The notes under the pieces are model-generated. The model searched no databases and had not been told where the DNA came from. It saw only the letters and a program-made list of their open reading frames with translations. Below are positions 40,001 to 54,039 of a DNA stretch of 64,000 bases, in pieces. The position numbers and the translations under genes are program-made. How positions within the stretch are numbered: position 1 is the stretch's first letter; the number at the start of each line of letters is the position of its first letter. Source of the DNA: Lates calcarifer (taxonomy: Eukaryota > Chordata > Actinopteri > Centropomidae); contig NC_066851.1 of assembly GCF_001640805.2 (NCBI RefSeq), forward strand, positions 2,738,427-2,802,426, given 5' to 3'.

Positions 40001-43000
40001 TTTCTGAACTGTTCAGAGTTACAGGAATTAGAGATCAGTTGTAGTTCATTTTGAATATGTTTATAATGTATGTACAAATAGTCTTCTGGGTGACAGTAAA
40101 CCATGTACAGAAAAGCTGGGGTGGATTACCAAAGTGAGCAACTGTTTCAGGTATATATACATATATTTATATGAGGTAAAACTTTAGAGAGATTGCTCCA
40201 AAATACAGTGACAAAACACAATTCAGTTTACAAAATGAAAATTATTATTAGAGATGACTGAATATAAGCTGAAAAATAAAATATAAAGTGATACACCATT
40301 GCCTAGTAGAATAATAATAGAAGTAAGCTAAGTAGGAGAGTAAACTAAAGATAAACCGAAATGAAAATGGAAAATTAATATTGACAATGACACTGAAAGC
40401 AACTTTGGCAGTGATCTGAACATAGTAATAGTTGCACATGCTGTGGGACTAATAAAGATTTATCTTATCTTAAGGATCATCTTATCTCATTAACAGTAAT
40501 ATAAAAGTAATGAAACTAAACCTTGAAGTGAAAGGTTGTATGATTAAGAATGGTCTGATCTGGTCTAATGTTAATCATGTAAGCAGCACATCAAGTCTTG
40601 ATAGAGAATAAAACAATGTAGTCTGGAAAGATGCAACAACATTAAGAAATCCAATCCAATCCAAGTCTCTCAATTTAAGTCAGTGAATGCTATGATCTTA
40701 ATTTGATTTTATTCTGTAATTATGCAGGTCATAGTGGTTGTGTTGTACTAGACTACATTATACTATATACCATACATGTTTATAATAGGTTGTACACCAT
40801 CATTTAAATAGATTTGTAAAGAGACTATTTGGAACCTCTTTGCATAACATGGTGACCCAAGTACTAGACCCCATGGTCTGTACTGGGTTCAGATCTGGTG
40901 ACTGGGGACGCCACACACTGTCAAAGTCATTGAGATCCTTTTTCCTCATTCTGTTTGATGTGAAAATTAACTGAAGCTGTCATTAACTAAATTAACTATG
41001 ATGAACCTAAAATGAAGCTCACAGTGGTCGTCACCTTACTGTGTGCTTCTGAATTAGAGACCACATCCCAGATTGAAAGCCTGCCAGGAATAAATGGGAT
41101 GGATTCTGTTAATTCCTTCCTGCAAATCCCATGTGCAATTCCCTTTGTTTGGACACTCAAAACCCATCTCACTTGTCTTTTTCCAGTGGTTTGGGAACAT
41201 TGTGACCATGGACTGGTGGGATGACCTGTGGCTTAATGAGGGCTTTGCCAGTTTCTTTGAGTATGTTGGTGTGGAGAAAGCTGAACCTACCTGGGGCATG
41301 GTGAGTTCTTCTTTAAAGGCACAACAAAGTAGCATCAGACTATTTGTCACACCAACAGTGTGAGGACTTCAGTACTTTGAAACTTGCCTTGTGTCATCTC
41401 GTATACAGCGAGACATCATGATCATCAGTGATGTGCTTCCCGTAATGGTGGACGACGCCCTCCTCTCCTCTCACCCAATCATTGTGAATGTGTCGACCCC
41501 AGCAGAGATCACCTCTGTGTTTGATGCCATCTCATACAGCAAGGTATGGCTTAGCAACAAGATACAAACACAATGCATCATGTGTCATGCAACAAAATCT
41601 AATGGAAATGAATCAACCTTTTCCAGGGAGCGTCCATTCTCAGGATGCTGGAGGACTGGATGGGTAAAGATATGTTCAGAGATGGCTGTCGAGTAAGTCA
41701 AACACTGTGGCGTGTAGATAATTAACAATGATTAACGTTCATTAACATTTCAAGTGCTCCAGAAGCTGAGTGGTGAAAACCTGTCCTTTTGTCCTTTTGT
41801 CCTTTTCTCTTCTTTTTCTTCTCTCACCAGAAATATTTGAAAGACTACTACTTCAAGAATGCCAAAACAGCCAACTTCTGGACATCTCTTGCCAGTGTAT
41901 GTTTAAACTTTATCAGATTTATCCTTAATTTCTGTATAATGCAGATTAATCATTGAAGTAAAAAGTGAAAGGATTCTTTTTGCTTTCTTTATTAATGTGA
42001 GTTCTGAAGATGGATATGGATTCATGTGCATGCTAAGTACAGAGCTGGACTCAGGATGTGATTAGCCTAGCTTAGCATAAAAACTGGAAGCAGGGTGAAA
42101 AAGCAAGCCTCAAAAATAAACCTTGAAACTGACACCTCAAAAAGCTTAGCAATAAACACATCTTCCCTCTAAGTTCAGTCTTTACAATGAGATTTAAGAA
42201 TAACAATTTATGATTTTAGAGGGAGTCATGAGCTGGAACTTTCCCTTGAAAAACAGATCAATGTATCCATCCACCATGTATCCATCCTTATGTTATAACC
42301 TGGCGAGTCATAGGTGGGCCTGAAAAAAAGAGGGAAATGAGACAAAGACAGGAAGTAAAAACACCTCAGACAAAACAGGACAAGTAACTTAAAGGGGAGA
42401 CACAAGGGGAAAGAATACCAAAATGAAACAAGAACACTAGAAATACTAGAGGAATAATTATTTCCAAACTAAAATCAAGAACTACAGGTCTGGGTCATAC
42501 ACACAGAGAGACATCAGTTGGACTACAGCCAGGACATTATGCAACCTGGAATACAGTGAGTTGTTCCAAAACACTAACCAGCTACATGCAGAGCAAACAG
42601 AGATGCAGGTTGGCACCAGGGGTCATCACTGCTGAGTACTTCTGTACAGTGTGTCCAGCTGTAGTGTGTGTTGATTATGATCAACAGATTATGGTCTTGG
42701 TTCCTGTGCTAGAGCAACCTTTTCTGGCTTTATGTGTCTGTACCTACCTATTTATTTATTTAATTATTCAACCAAAAATAGTTCTAGCACTTAACCCACT
42801 GTAAACGGTCATTTGTATGTCTCTTGTTTGTGTATGGAATAAAACCAAATGTGATAAAGTGCATTAATGGGAGTTTTAGAGGTGTTGCTAAGTGTTTTGT
42901 TGACTAGTTGCTTCCCCCTGCTTCCAGTCTTTGTGCTAAGCTAGGCTAACCATGTCCTGAATCTAGCTCTTTAGCTCTAATTGAAATCAGTGTGGACATT

Positions 43001-43962
43001 GCACTCTGAGACAGAAAACAAATGAGCATATCTCCCAAAAGCTTTGTCTGTGTATGTGTCTGAACATTAAATTTACCCTCTCTGTCCTCAGGTGAGCGGG
43101 TTGCCAGTTGCAGAGGTAATGGACACATGGACCAATCAGATGGGTTATCCTGTGCTGGACCTGTCTGTTTCAGAGACAAATGCCAAGCTGAGCCAGGAGC
43201 GTTTCCTGCTGGATCCTAAAGCTGATGCCAACCAGCCCCCTTCACCTCTTGGGTAGGGGATGCAAAGAGGATAGAAACTCAGACCTGTATTAAGTGAATT
43301 ATGATGTCATTACTCTATTTTGGCATCATTACCCATCAAACAATGCAAAAGGTCCAAAGGCTACCAAATACTTTTACAAGCTTCAGCTGTGTTTCTTTTG
43401 GCCTGCGATCTTTCTTCTGAGTTCCCATTACAAAACAACAAATGATGCTAAAACTGTAACACTGTGCTAGGCCCACCTCCTCTCATTTTTGCTCTCTTCT
43501 CTTCTATGATAAGATATAACATGAAGTGTAGAGGCCTGTTGAATTAGTAAGACATTTAAGTCTTGTTGGATACCCCTTGATTGTGACAACAGGTCCTGAT
43601 CATCTGACCTTACATCTGTTCCAAAATGGGTGTAAATGAATGATGAGGACAAAAACTGCACTGACTCCAAAGACTATTTTTCAGTTGCAAAAATTGTGAG
43701 CCAATACATGGCCTATGTTGACTGATAAAAATAGCATCTGTTCTGTCAGGCATGGTCAACCAGCTGGGGGGAGTACGTTAAAATATTAAACAAGTCATTT
43801 CCTGGTTTTTATGTCAGTGCATTGATAACGATCAATGTGTTTTTATTACAGGTACAAGTGGACAATACCAGTGAAATGGCACTCTGTGAAAAGTGACAAG
43901 AATATGTTGGCAATGTTTAACAAGAGCAGCACAGGTATTATGTTCAGTATTGTGTAACAGTT

Positions 43963-44028
<66 letters not shown>

Positions 44029-47000
44029 AATGTGTGTATAGACTGATTCATCCAGCCATTTTCTGTGCACACTGTCACAATGACTGTGTTGATTTTCAGA
44101 GCATGTCATCAGTAACTACTCGCTCTCAGAGGACGGTCTGCTGAAGGTTAACAACGATCACATTGGGTTCTACAGAGTAAACCACGACGACCACATGTGG
44201 AACACTATCAGTCAGCAGCTTCAGAACAACCACAGGGTAACCTGACCTCAGACATGTTTGCACACACTATCAAGTTTAGTTTTACTTTTCTTTTTACACT
44301 CATTATTCTTATTCAGAGAGTTTCAGAAAAAAAAAATCAAAGTCATAATATTCCAAGAGAAAAAGTCACGATTAAACGGAAAGTAAAACATCCACATGCA
44401 CTCTAATCCATCCAGACTAATCATAACATCTGAAATTTTGCCTATGACCTTTTATTCCAATTATAATACTGTGGCACTGTTAATACCTTTACGTATTTAG
44501 ACATCTTTTACTGTTAATACCTATAATCAATCCATTATATGTCCAAGCAATACATAAGCATGTGATTTAAAACAAATAAGCAAATTTAGTGCTGAATTTA
44601 TGTATTTATTTATTACCTTGGATGCTAATGCCTTAGCATGGAGTGGAAAAGGAAGAGCAGAAATAAGATAGAGAACTAGAGCCAAAAATGACAAATGACC
44701 TACAAGGTATTCTTTAATTTCATGGGGACGTTTAGCCTTCACACCACAGCCTTCAATGGCATCACTGTTGCTGTTACATTCATTTTCTATTTGACTCATT
44801 TTCTTTCAGGAGTTTGATGCAGCTGATCGTACAAGCTACATTGATGACGTTTTTGCTCTTGCAAGGTAAAATTTCCCCAAAAACGTCCACTGTCCAACAA
44901 TTCATGTTGGCAGTCACATACAGAGGCTATAAATTCTCTTTCATTTCATCATTCAGGGCAGACATTATAGATTATGGTAACGCCTTCAATCTTACAATGT
45001 ACCTGACAAATGAGACTGATTACATAGTCTGGGACCGTGTGGCTTCCTCTATCGCCTATGTTCGGGACATGTTGTCAGGCGATGCTGCACTCTACAAAAG
45101 GTTTCAGGTAAGCAGGCTGCTAATCCGTTAATATGATACCCTTGGATTTACTTGTGATCTAAACTTTCAGATAACTACCTCAACAAAATCAATATAATGT
45201 CACTTTTTGAACAAAACTTTTTCATTTAAATCAGAAATCAATCACTGATATAACGATGTGGTTGCTGTAATGGGTATGTAAAAAACTTACCCATTACCTG
45301 TAAACATGTGCTGTGTGTTACTGTGGAAACATCACATCTTTTCTTTAAAAAGATGAGGTAGGTCAGTGAGATTTCATATAGTTTCCCTGCATTGATTAAA
45401 AACCATTTTCTTGTTTTTTTTCTCCAGAAACTCTTTCGTGATCATGTTAAAGCAATCTCAACACAACTTGGATGGAACGATGAGGGAACACAGATACAGA
45501 GGTACACCAGGAACAGTGTATATCTATACAAACAACACTGATGTCCATTAGAGATCTGTCCCTGATTCTTTACAATCTACAGTTACAATGTTATTGCTGT
45601 TAAACAACTTTTGTCCTGATTCTTTTCTGCTAAATGTGTGTTTGGCAGGTTACTGAGGGAGACTGTGCTCAGTATTTCCTGTCAGATGGGAGATCAGGAG
45701 GCTCTGAATGAAGCCTCCCATATCTTTGACCAGTGGATTAATGGAAGTCTCAGGTATCACCACCCCACTGTGTTCTCAAATTAAACATGTTTGTGGATTA
45801 TCTGTGACCAGTTTTATACCTTACAGTCAGACAATAAAGTATTCTAAAGTAACATACCTACAACTTAAATATTGTGTATTTTTATCATACCATAACCAGC
45901 AGAGTGGACATCAGAGCCAACATCAAGATATATTGTTATTTATTTTTTTAGAAACCATTGCTCTTTGACTCTGACAGTCTTCACCTCTGTGTTATAATGA
46001 CATGGTGCCGCACTAGAAACATTTAACTCATTTTTACTGTGAATGAAATTTATATGAACTTGATGTTAAAATTTCTTGACCTTTGGTCCTGCAGCAGTGT
46101 GGCTGTGAACCTGAGGCTGCTGGTCTATCGATATGGCATGAAGAACTCAGGCACTGAGGAAAAATGGAACATAATGTTCCAGAGGTACAGAGACACTTCT
46201 TTGGCTCAGGAGAAGGACAAGCTGCTGTACGGACTGGCCTCTGTGGAGAACGTCGAACTTCTATACAAGTAATGACAACTTCTCATTTTTACTGAATGAT
46301 ACAGTAAATACAGTCAGTCAAATAGTGATAGATGTTTACAAGAAACAGTCGTAAGTGCTGTTTGCCTTACCCATGGTTAAGCTAGAAAAGATAAGAGGGA
46401 AATCAATGTAGTGTAAGAGAGAGATTAATTTAATGTATCATGCATAAAACTATAGAATTATACATTTAGAGCATGGGTGTTTTCTCTGGTCAAAAAAGAA
46501 GAAGATTGTATTTGAACATTTTATCAGAGATATAAACAATTTCTTGATGCTATTTTGAACATAGCATGAGTTTCATTGTTTGAGTGGGTACAAGACTCTT
46601 CTGTGTTTCAGTCTGATGTTATTTGACATAAAATCTCACTTAGTGCAGCTTTAAATCATTATGAAGAGTTAATACCTTTCTTCTGGCCAACAGGCTCCTG
46701 GAGGCCACTAAGAATGAGAGTATAATTAGGAGTCAGGATCTGTTCACTGTGGTTCGGTACGTCTCCTACAACCCTCTGGGACAGACCATTGCCTGGGACT
46801 GGACCACACTAAACTGGGACTACCTGGTCAACAGGTCAGTGCAACGAGGCAACAACCACAGCTGACACCAGCAGGCTGAGACATTTAACAAGCAAGCTAG
46901 CATAGCCCAAAAGTGGTTCCTCTTGGAACCTGAACAAGCTTTAAACATGTAGTAGCAACAGTACCGTGTTCCAACTTCCTTAGTCACTTAGTGTGCAAAG

Positions 47001-48058
47001 CAAAATACAGGGATGTCATTCCACAGGGTTTAAGCAAAACAGTAGCTAATTGTGGCTGCACTGGGGGTGAGGATGGACTGAGGATGATTAAAGGCACGGA
47101 TCTGCACTCAGGGCTATAGACTGGACTAAGAATGTGGACTAAACACTGCCTTACAGCAGCACTGTCATCTGTCATTAATAATATATTACTTGTGTTCTAG
47201 CACTTAAGGATAGAATGATTGCAAATATAATACAAAAATATAATATATAATAACCTTAATCTCAAAATATGAAAAAAACACTTCTATGGACTTGATGGAC
47301 ATTTTCAGCTGTGTTTCTGTCCAGCTGATGAATGTACCTGCAGTCATTCTGACATACACAGTCACTTTAGACACTAACATGACCTTGTTGTTGTTGTGTA
47401 ATCACGCTGGGCTGTGTTTAACTAACCGGTGTGTGGCAGTTGAACAACACCACGTGACTCAGTAACAGCTGATAAAGATTAAAGCTGTTCAGGAGATAAA
47501 ATGACACAGCTCTTTTAACATAAGGAAGTTGCTGCTGATAGGAAAGGACAGAGGGCAGAGCAATGCCTTATGAACTGTGTTGTGTGTGAAGAGGTGACGT
47601 CACTTCACTGAAACTGAAGAATGAAACACACTTCTTTTCTTACTGTCAGAATACACTAAACTTCAGTCAAAACCAAAAGTTGACAATGAATTTTCTTTCT
47701 TAACAGGTACACCATCAATGACAGGAACCTCGGTCGTCTGCTCAATCGAATCACCACCACCTACAACACAGAGCTGCAGCTATGGAAGGTTAGCGGCTCG
47801 CTCCAGTCCAGCTTTTCACTGTTAACATGATTGGCTTTAAGATGTTTTCTTCTAATTTATGCTGCACTGAAGACTGGGTAGATGTTAGTTTGTTTTCACA
47901 GTGACCTGTGCAGTTATTATTCTTTCTTAAAGAAATACTCCACTAAAAATATTTCTTTCAGTAGACCTGAGAGGTCTGGATACTGTCTGTGGTCATCTTA
48001 GATTATAGGGCTGGATTAAAAAAAAAAAGAAAGATTTTCTGATTTCTCTCTCTCTCTC

Positions 48059-48097
<39 letters not shown>

Positions 48098-48476
48098 TCA
48101 AACGGCAGTGTTCTGAATCAGCTGCAGACCATTACAGTAGTCAAGATAAAGCTTTACTTACTGAGACATGAATCCTTTAACCCTCCATATGTTCTTGACT
48201 ACACATGACCACACCAGTTGAAGCTGAGCAGAGGTACAGTGCTGGATATTGTTTGAGTCAGGGGAAGAAGAAGTATGGCACTCTGTGTTGAGGTTTCTTG
48301 TGACACATTTCTCTATGCTGGTCTTCTAGATGGAACATTTCTTCCGTCTAACACCTAATGCTGGTGCCGGGGAGATGCCGAGGCAGCAGGCACTGGAGAC
48401 AGTGAGGAACAACATCGAATGGATCAGAAGGAACGAGAACGAGATCAGAGGGTGGCTGGAGAACAATGTGGCCTGA
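34075..48476 (+). CDS. enpep: glutamyl aminopeptidase (aminopeptidase A, M1 family), 20 exons
   Basis: Exons: 34075-34694, 37404-37545, 38090-38224, 38336-38456, 39012-39166, 41187-41300, 41409-41543, 41627-41692, 41831-41896, 43092-43252, 43852-43934, 44100-44236, 44810-44865, 44957-45107, 45428-45501, 45649-45753, 46095-46268, 46694-46834, 47707-47788, 48330-48476. They join to 954 aa (human ENPEP 957), all GT-AG. A type II ectoenzyme that removes N-terminal Glu/Asp, notably turning angiotensin II into angiotensin III. Order: short cytosolic tail, membrane anchor (about 21-41), Pro/Thr stalk, M1 domains. Visible motifs: GAMEN (350-354), zinc motif HELVH (386-390) with third ligand E409 in LWLNEGFA, catalytic Glu 387, and transition-state Tyr 472 in SYSK. 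The HEXXH motif is split from its third ligand by intron 5. Start at 34075 has a good context (GCCATGG). ATTAAA poly(A) signal at 48675. Confidence 0.97.
40250..40480 (+). repeat. LINE 3'-end-like repeat in enpep intron 5
   Basis: Ends with ACTAATAAAGATTTATCTTA followed by CTTAAGGATCATCTTATCTC, typical of a teleost LINE 3' tail with an ATCTT repeat. The region 5' of it is AT-rich and not interpretable. The reverse-oriented relative is at 1505-1640. Confidence 0.5.
42061..42953. repeat. about 0.9-kb segment flanked by inverted repeats in enpep intron 9
   Basis: Left arm 42061-42105 (ATTAGCCTAGCTTAGCATAA, then ACTGGAAGCAGGG) and right arm 42910-42953 match as reverse complements with few mismatches. 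The arm sequence is a repeat familiar from fish (AGCTTAGCATAAAGACTGGAA). Either one fold-back element or two oppositely inserted copies; no transposase is visible between them. Confidence 0.7.
43963..44040. repeat. (AT)n(GT)n compound microsatellite
   Basis: GT units, then about 11 AT units, then about 16 GT units, within enpep intron 11, ending about 60 bases before the exon 12 acceptor. Confidence 0.95.
48046..48094. repeat. (CT)n(AT)n microsatellite
   Basis: A short CT run (48046-48059) is followed by about 16 AT units, in the last intron of enpep. Confidence 0.95.
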
Positions 48477-50742
48477 AACAGCACTGATGTAAAATAGAAA
48501 GGTGTCAGCTGCCAGTTTTAATTTATCACTGAAGCCTTTTCCTCTCCAGTTTTTATTAACAATCATTTCTAATCTTGTGCCAAGCACCAGAAGGATATTT
48601 ATACTGCTGCTTCTCCTGTTTGTACTGAAACCTTAACAATTTTTGTAAAACTTTAACTTGTAAAGAAAATCTGAATTAAAGTGTTTTCAACAAATCACAG
48701 ATTAAATATTTGTATGATACATTGTTTTGAACGGAATTAAAATGACTTTAAATCTGAGGTGTTGGAGTCATGCTCACTGAAACTGTATTTTCAACCGTAA
48801 AATGAATAAGTTCAAATCAAAAACATCTTGAAGTAGTAGTAATCCCATTCCAATACTCTGAGATAACTTGTAATAAATACTGTAATTATACAGATACTTT
48901 GCCGATAGAAGATTTTACAGACAACACATGATCAGTTCATAAAATGACTGCAATAGATGATTGAACTACTGGCACCACTCCATCATCTACAACATTAAAA
49001 TGCTGCTTACATGTTACTTCAGCAATAACAAATGAATAATTTGCTTCTTTTACACATCATTACTCCACCAAGAATTCATTCTGTCCATGTTGGACACACA
49101 GTTTTCCTCTGGTGCCACCCTCAGGTCAAAACGTTAACACCTGAGATATCACATCGTTCATTCATGCTCCTACGTAAGGTAAATGAATCATTTTGACTCT
49201 AACAACTTTCCCCCTCAGCACAACCTTCAGCTTACAAGTTTTCATTTTTAGCTACACTACCGGTAAGACTGGAATAACTTCCAGACCTGAGTTCACTGAT
49301 TTCCCCCGACTCCTCCCGACCTGCTGTCAGCTATTGTGTACAGTTACAGCTACACTCTTCACTAAGTTGTAACAGAAAAAAACAATGTTTTCATTATTAA
49401 TGTATAGTAATACATTACTTTATATTATTTATTCTGTTATTTATGTATGTTATTCATTTTAATATTATTATAGTGTATATATTGTTCAGATTCAGTCTGC
49501 TGGATACATTTACATACACATTATATAATAATCCTGAGAAAAGCAACATACCTGCTGTTGTATGATGACTACAGGTACTTGACTGAAGACAAAGAGGAAA
49601 AACAATACTGAAAGTATTTTTGTTGTAATTTTCTTGAGGTCAGTGTGTGGCTTCAGACTTTTAATCTTGTTTCACAAAAATGCCAAATGCCATGAAAACA
49701 TGAAAAGCTGAACTTTGCTGTTTAAAAAAATAGATGTTATATCACTCATCAACCAGAATCCACTACCAGCATCCTGGTTGAGTTTACCAGAAAACTAACT
49801 GTAAAATAAATGACACAGAATCAGAACAAAGTTTCACCTGTCCAGTAATGTGATTCTATCCAGTGCTGCCAGATGTTGAAGTATCGTACCTGAGGCTTAA
49901 AACATGCTGCTAAGATATTGGTGGGTGATGGTGAAGACTGTCAGAGTCAAAGAGCAATGTTGCTGTGATGATTGCAGATGTAGTTACATGATGCATGGAG
50001 GGGGGCAGTCTCTCAGGACTCACTCAAATGAAACTGTCCCAACACTGGAAACAACAGCACAGCTGTTCAGTAAACTACAGCCTGTGATAGTAAACAACAC
50101 CAGCTGAAGCCTGTTCAGCATCCACATGGAAAGTTATCAAGTTCCACACAGCCTACCATGGTGTGTCTATAACTCTCACTCCACACTCCACACTCCACAC
50201 CAGGAGACAGATCTGATCTCACCATCCATGACTGTGTCCACTGTCACCTTCTACAACATCACCAGGGCACTCTATGTGATGTTTTTTTTTTTTTTTTAAT
50301 AAGAATAATTATTTAAGAAATGGTTTACTACAGAGAGGATTATAAATTCAGCACTTTTGTTTTGCTAAATTCACCTCAGGGCCTTTTTTCTGATACAGAA
50401 ACTGGCAGCATATGTACCAGTATAGAACCTGTGTGAACAAAGAGTAATGCATTTTCCTATTCCCTCTTAAAGCACAGGATATTATTCTGACCAGCAGCTG
50501 TAGAACACAGTTCATACACAGAAAGATTGTCATTGTCAGTTTGTTATTGTAGGAACTGAACTATGACTACAGTGTCATACCAAGTGGAATTTACACAGTA
50601 AAAATCACAATGCACAGAAAAACAGCTGGAAAGGAAAGAAAAACACTGACAGTTATTCATGTTATTTCATTGTAGCAATTTTCTATACATGCTTTAATGC
50701 CAAGGGTATATCAATACAATGTAATACTGAAGCAACTTCATC
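48477..50742. other. enpep/rrh convergent 3' region
   Basis: enpep (plus) and rrh (minus) converge here. ATTAAA at 48675-48680 is the likely enpep poly(A) signal. On the minus strand ATTAAA at 50698-50693 lies 45 bases past the rrh stop. The remainder holds an AT-rich block near 49420-49480 and a poly(T) run at 50282-50298. No other gene is supported. Confidence 0.6.
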
Positions 50743-51239
50743 TCACTGGGTCAGAGGTTGTTGAGAGGTTGTCATGGGAACCTGGGTACTGATGGTGATT
50801 CGCTGCCTGGTTTGACATCGGATCATCCCTATGATGGCTCTTCTAAACCTGAGGGAAAAGATCATTTATGTGAAATGCACCATCACTAAAAACAGTACAG
50901 TAACACATCCCCCTTCTTTACTTCACATAACAGCATACCACAAGTATATAAATAAAAAGTAAGTCTTATTGAAGAATAATGAAAAGAACTCTCACTCACT
51001 TTTTGTTGGCAATGACATAAATGCAGGGGTTGTAAAAAGTGGAGGACTTGGCAAACAGTGGAGCGATGATGGCCATGGGAGCAGGTATGGTCTTGGGGTC
51101 ACCAAATGATGCCCAAAGGCACACCATGGAGTAGGGAGACCAGGCCACCAGGAACATGACAATCATCACTATGGACATCTGCTGGCCAGAAACACAGCAA
51201 CACAGCTTTCATCTAACACAAGCACAATACTGGACTTAT

Positions 51240-51420
51240 GGTGAGTTCTAGTTGTACTTGGAAGTCAGAATTTCTGAGTTCCTAGTTGGAAGTTTCAACT
51301 GGAACGCCCCCTGAGGTCAAATTTCCAACTCGGAAAGTCGGAGCAACCACACCAGCCCCGAGATAAGAATTCAGGATGGCTGCTGCTCGCATCAGTAGTA
51401 GTGAACACTTGTTTGAATGA
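51240..51420. repeat. teleost-type dispersed repeat in rrh intron 5
   Basis: The segment with CTAGTTGGAAGTTTCAACTG, GGAACGCCCCCTGAGGTC and CAACTCGGAAAGTCGGAGC is internally symmetric (GGAAGTC/GACTTCC variants) and is recognisable as a short repeat widespread in fish genomes. Ends approximate. Confidence 0.5.
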
Positions 51421-53340
51421 TGTAGGAAAAGCAGTACATTAGAAGCAGCTGCGGTCCAGTATCAGTCCAGTGGACTCTGAATGTGTCAACATCTCATTCC
51501 AGATGCAGCATGACTTTATCACATCTCTGCCATGGTCAGTGTACCACAGCAGTACAGTCAGAAATCATTAAGTGTTACTTGACTTTCATGTCGAACTTGT
51601 CTACACACTAAAATGATGGCCTGCACCAAATGTGCATCCCACTGTAAGTGGCACTCTACTTCAACAGCATAGCAGAAGAAAGATGTTTTCACCTTGGTGA
51701 CATCCATCTGATCTGACCAGTCGATGTTGATGCTGTCCAGGCAGTTTCCAGCTTTGTATCTCCTCACAGTGACTGACACATTGTAGTAGCAGTAAAACAT
51801 GACAGACAGAGGCATGACAAAGTTCACAGCGATCACTGCCATAGGTGTAAGAGATGAACGAGCTGCGGAGGAGAGGCAGAGTTAATATCTGCTCATACAG
51901 AGACACACTGGATTATGTTTAAATACAGTTTTATCAAAGCAGCTGCAGGTTTACAATGTAAGAGTAATAATTCAGGATGTAGGAAAAGACGAAAAGACAA
52001 CAGATGTCTGCACTAAATATATTACACTGTAGACACTATACAACATACACTGTTCTACACTGCACACATTACAGACATTATACTAGGCAGAATTAATTCT
52101 CATAGTTTATATTAGAAATAATCATTACAATTTTTAATCAAATGATTATAATTAACTATAATAATAAAAAAACAAAACCTCAACTAACTAACTAAGTACT
52201 ACTAGTAACTATTCAGTGGGCAATGACTACCACTGTAATACCTTCTCCTCTGGGTCCATTTACAGGAGCCCACCCCTGTAAAATGTTCTGTACTAAATAA
52301 TCCTTATATAATGTGTCACACTACTAAACACTGGGGGAATCTCATCTCACTCTGTCAGTATTTGTTAAATCATCCTGAGATCAGATAAATGTATGTCTAA
52401 TAACAGATTGGCAGATAAGTTGATTCGGTTTGTCCAGTTGAAACTGTTGTCTTTGTTAGTCCTTGTTAGTTGAAGTTGTGACTGCAGTGACTGATTTTCA
52501 GGATAACCTGGGATTTTAATTCTTTAAACCTTAAACCTTGAGTGAGCTGAGAGCTATACAAACCAATAACAGTGGCAGCAGCAATTACTTTGTCATTAGA
52601 AGTGATATATTTTCTCAGTAATTTTTAAAGTCACATGTTATGGCTACTTTCAAATATGCAACAGCATCTGCAGCCTGTTGATAACTCACGCATCATTCTG
52701 TCTCCAGTTGATGGTGCATGTAGCTCCAGTGGGGTCAGGGGCGTAACCAGCCCAGCCCACTATCGGCATGGAGGACCAGAACACAGCATTCAGCCACGCT
52801 GCCAGAATAAGAAGGTTGTACGATCGTATCGTCATTTTCTGCCCTGGAGAGAGAAATGACATGTTCACAACGAAAATCAGGATGGTCAGTAAATCCAGAA
52901 GATTTATGGAGAGATACTGATTCATTGCTATTTATTTTTCAAAGGGTTGATGTCCTGCTGGCAGTTAGTTTGCCTTTGTAACTTTGTAAAATGCAGTTTG
53001 AGACAACTGGACACAGTTTTTTTCTACATGTATAGAGAGCAGAGGGGCAGTGAATAGATACCTATGTCTGGTCTGCAGATGGTGAGATAGCGGTCGATGG
53101 CCACCACAGTCAACAGGCCTATACTGGCCATGCCAAAGAAGATGTTGAGAGCTGCATAGATCTGGAGACAAAAACACAGACATTTTGAAGTTTAGAGTTT
53201 AGAGACCATTCCTGTTGGGAATGACATGGTAATAAGCACGCAGCAGGTGCAGCAATAGCTTTTGTATTTTGTCACTCAGTCAACACTGGGACCCTGTGTA
53301 ACACGTGTTTCGTGACCACTTGCTTTTAAATTTGTTATTT

Positions 53341-53575
53341 CAGTTTGGAGCAGAAGCAGCACTGAGCAAAAGTCTGCGAGGATCTGCATCAACAGACCCA
53401 ACCTACATGTCGAGGACTATCACAGATGACGAGAGCTGGGTCTATGGCTAGGACTCAGAGACCAAACAGCAGCTTCACAATGGAAGAGATGCAGTCTTCA
53501 AGTGCAGAGAAGGCGCGTCAGGTCAGGGCAGACTAATCATAATAGTGGAGGTGGAACTTAAAGAGTAGTCAGGTA
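53341..53575 (+). mobile_element. mariner transposase relic in rrh intron 2
   Basis: On the plus strand, opposite to rrh, one frame reads YMSRTITDDESWVYG, a stop, then DSETKQQLHNG. This matches the first catalytic region of mariner transposases (consensus ITGDESWVYGYDPETKQQS). Only about 80 codons remain and the element is dead. Confidence 0.75.
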
Positions 53576-54039
53576 AGCCACGAGAACATGTCAGTCAGTC
53601 ACTACCTGCACTGCTCAAAGTGAGCTAATCCTTGTCACACAGTAGTCAAATGAGTTTGTAACACTATTTCAGGTTGTATATGCTTTCATTGATATGACTA
53701 ACTGTTAGTTTGGTAACATATAAAAGCCAAACAGGTGATAGAAGTTGAAAGCTTTGCCTAAGTCAGACGTTAAAGGAGGATAGGGCTATTTCTGGGAAGC
53801 AGTGCGTAGCAGTGTAAAATTGTTTTGTTATTGAGCAAAAATACCAGTAGAAAATATTTCTCTGTTCATTTTTGGCCAGCACTAAAACTCTCCACTCTGT
53901 CCACTCATTGGTCTGATCGTCGTACAGCAGGCCTGTCCTCTCACCTCTGCAGCATCTCCACACTGATCTGAATGTCAGAAGTCCATGGACACATAGTAAT
54001 GACCTTCATTTCATCAGAATGGGCAAGCAAATTATTCTT

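Noticed and set aside
40840..40930. GGGTTCAGATCTGGTGACTG resembling a Tc1 internal sequence
   Set aside because: The resemblance is limited to a few dozen bases; too short to call an element.
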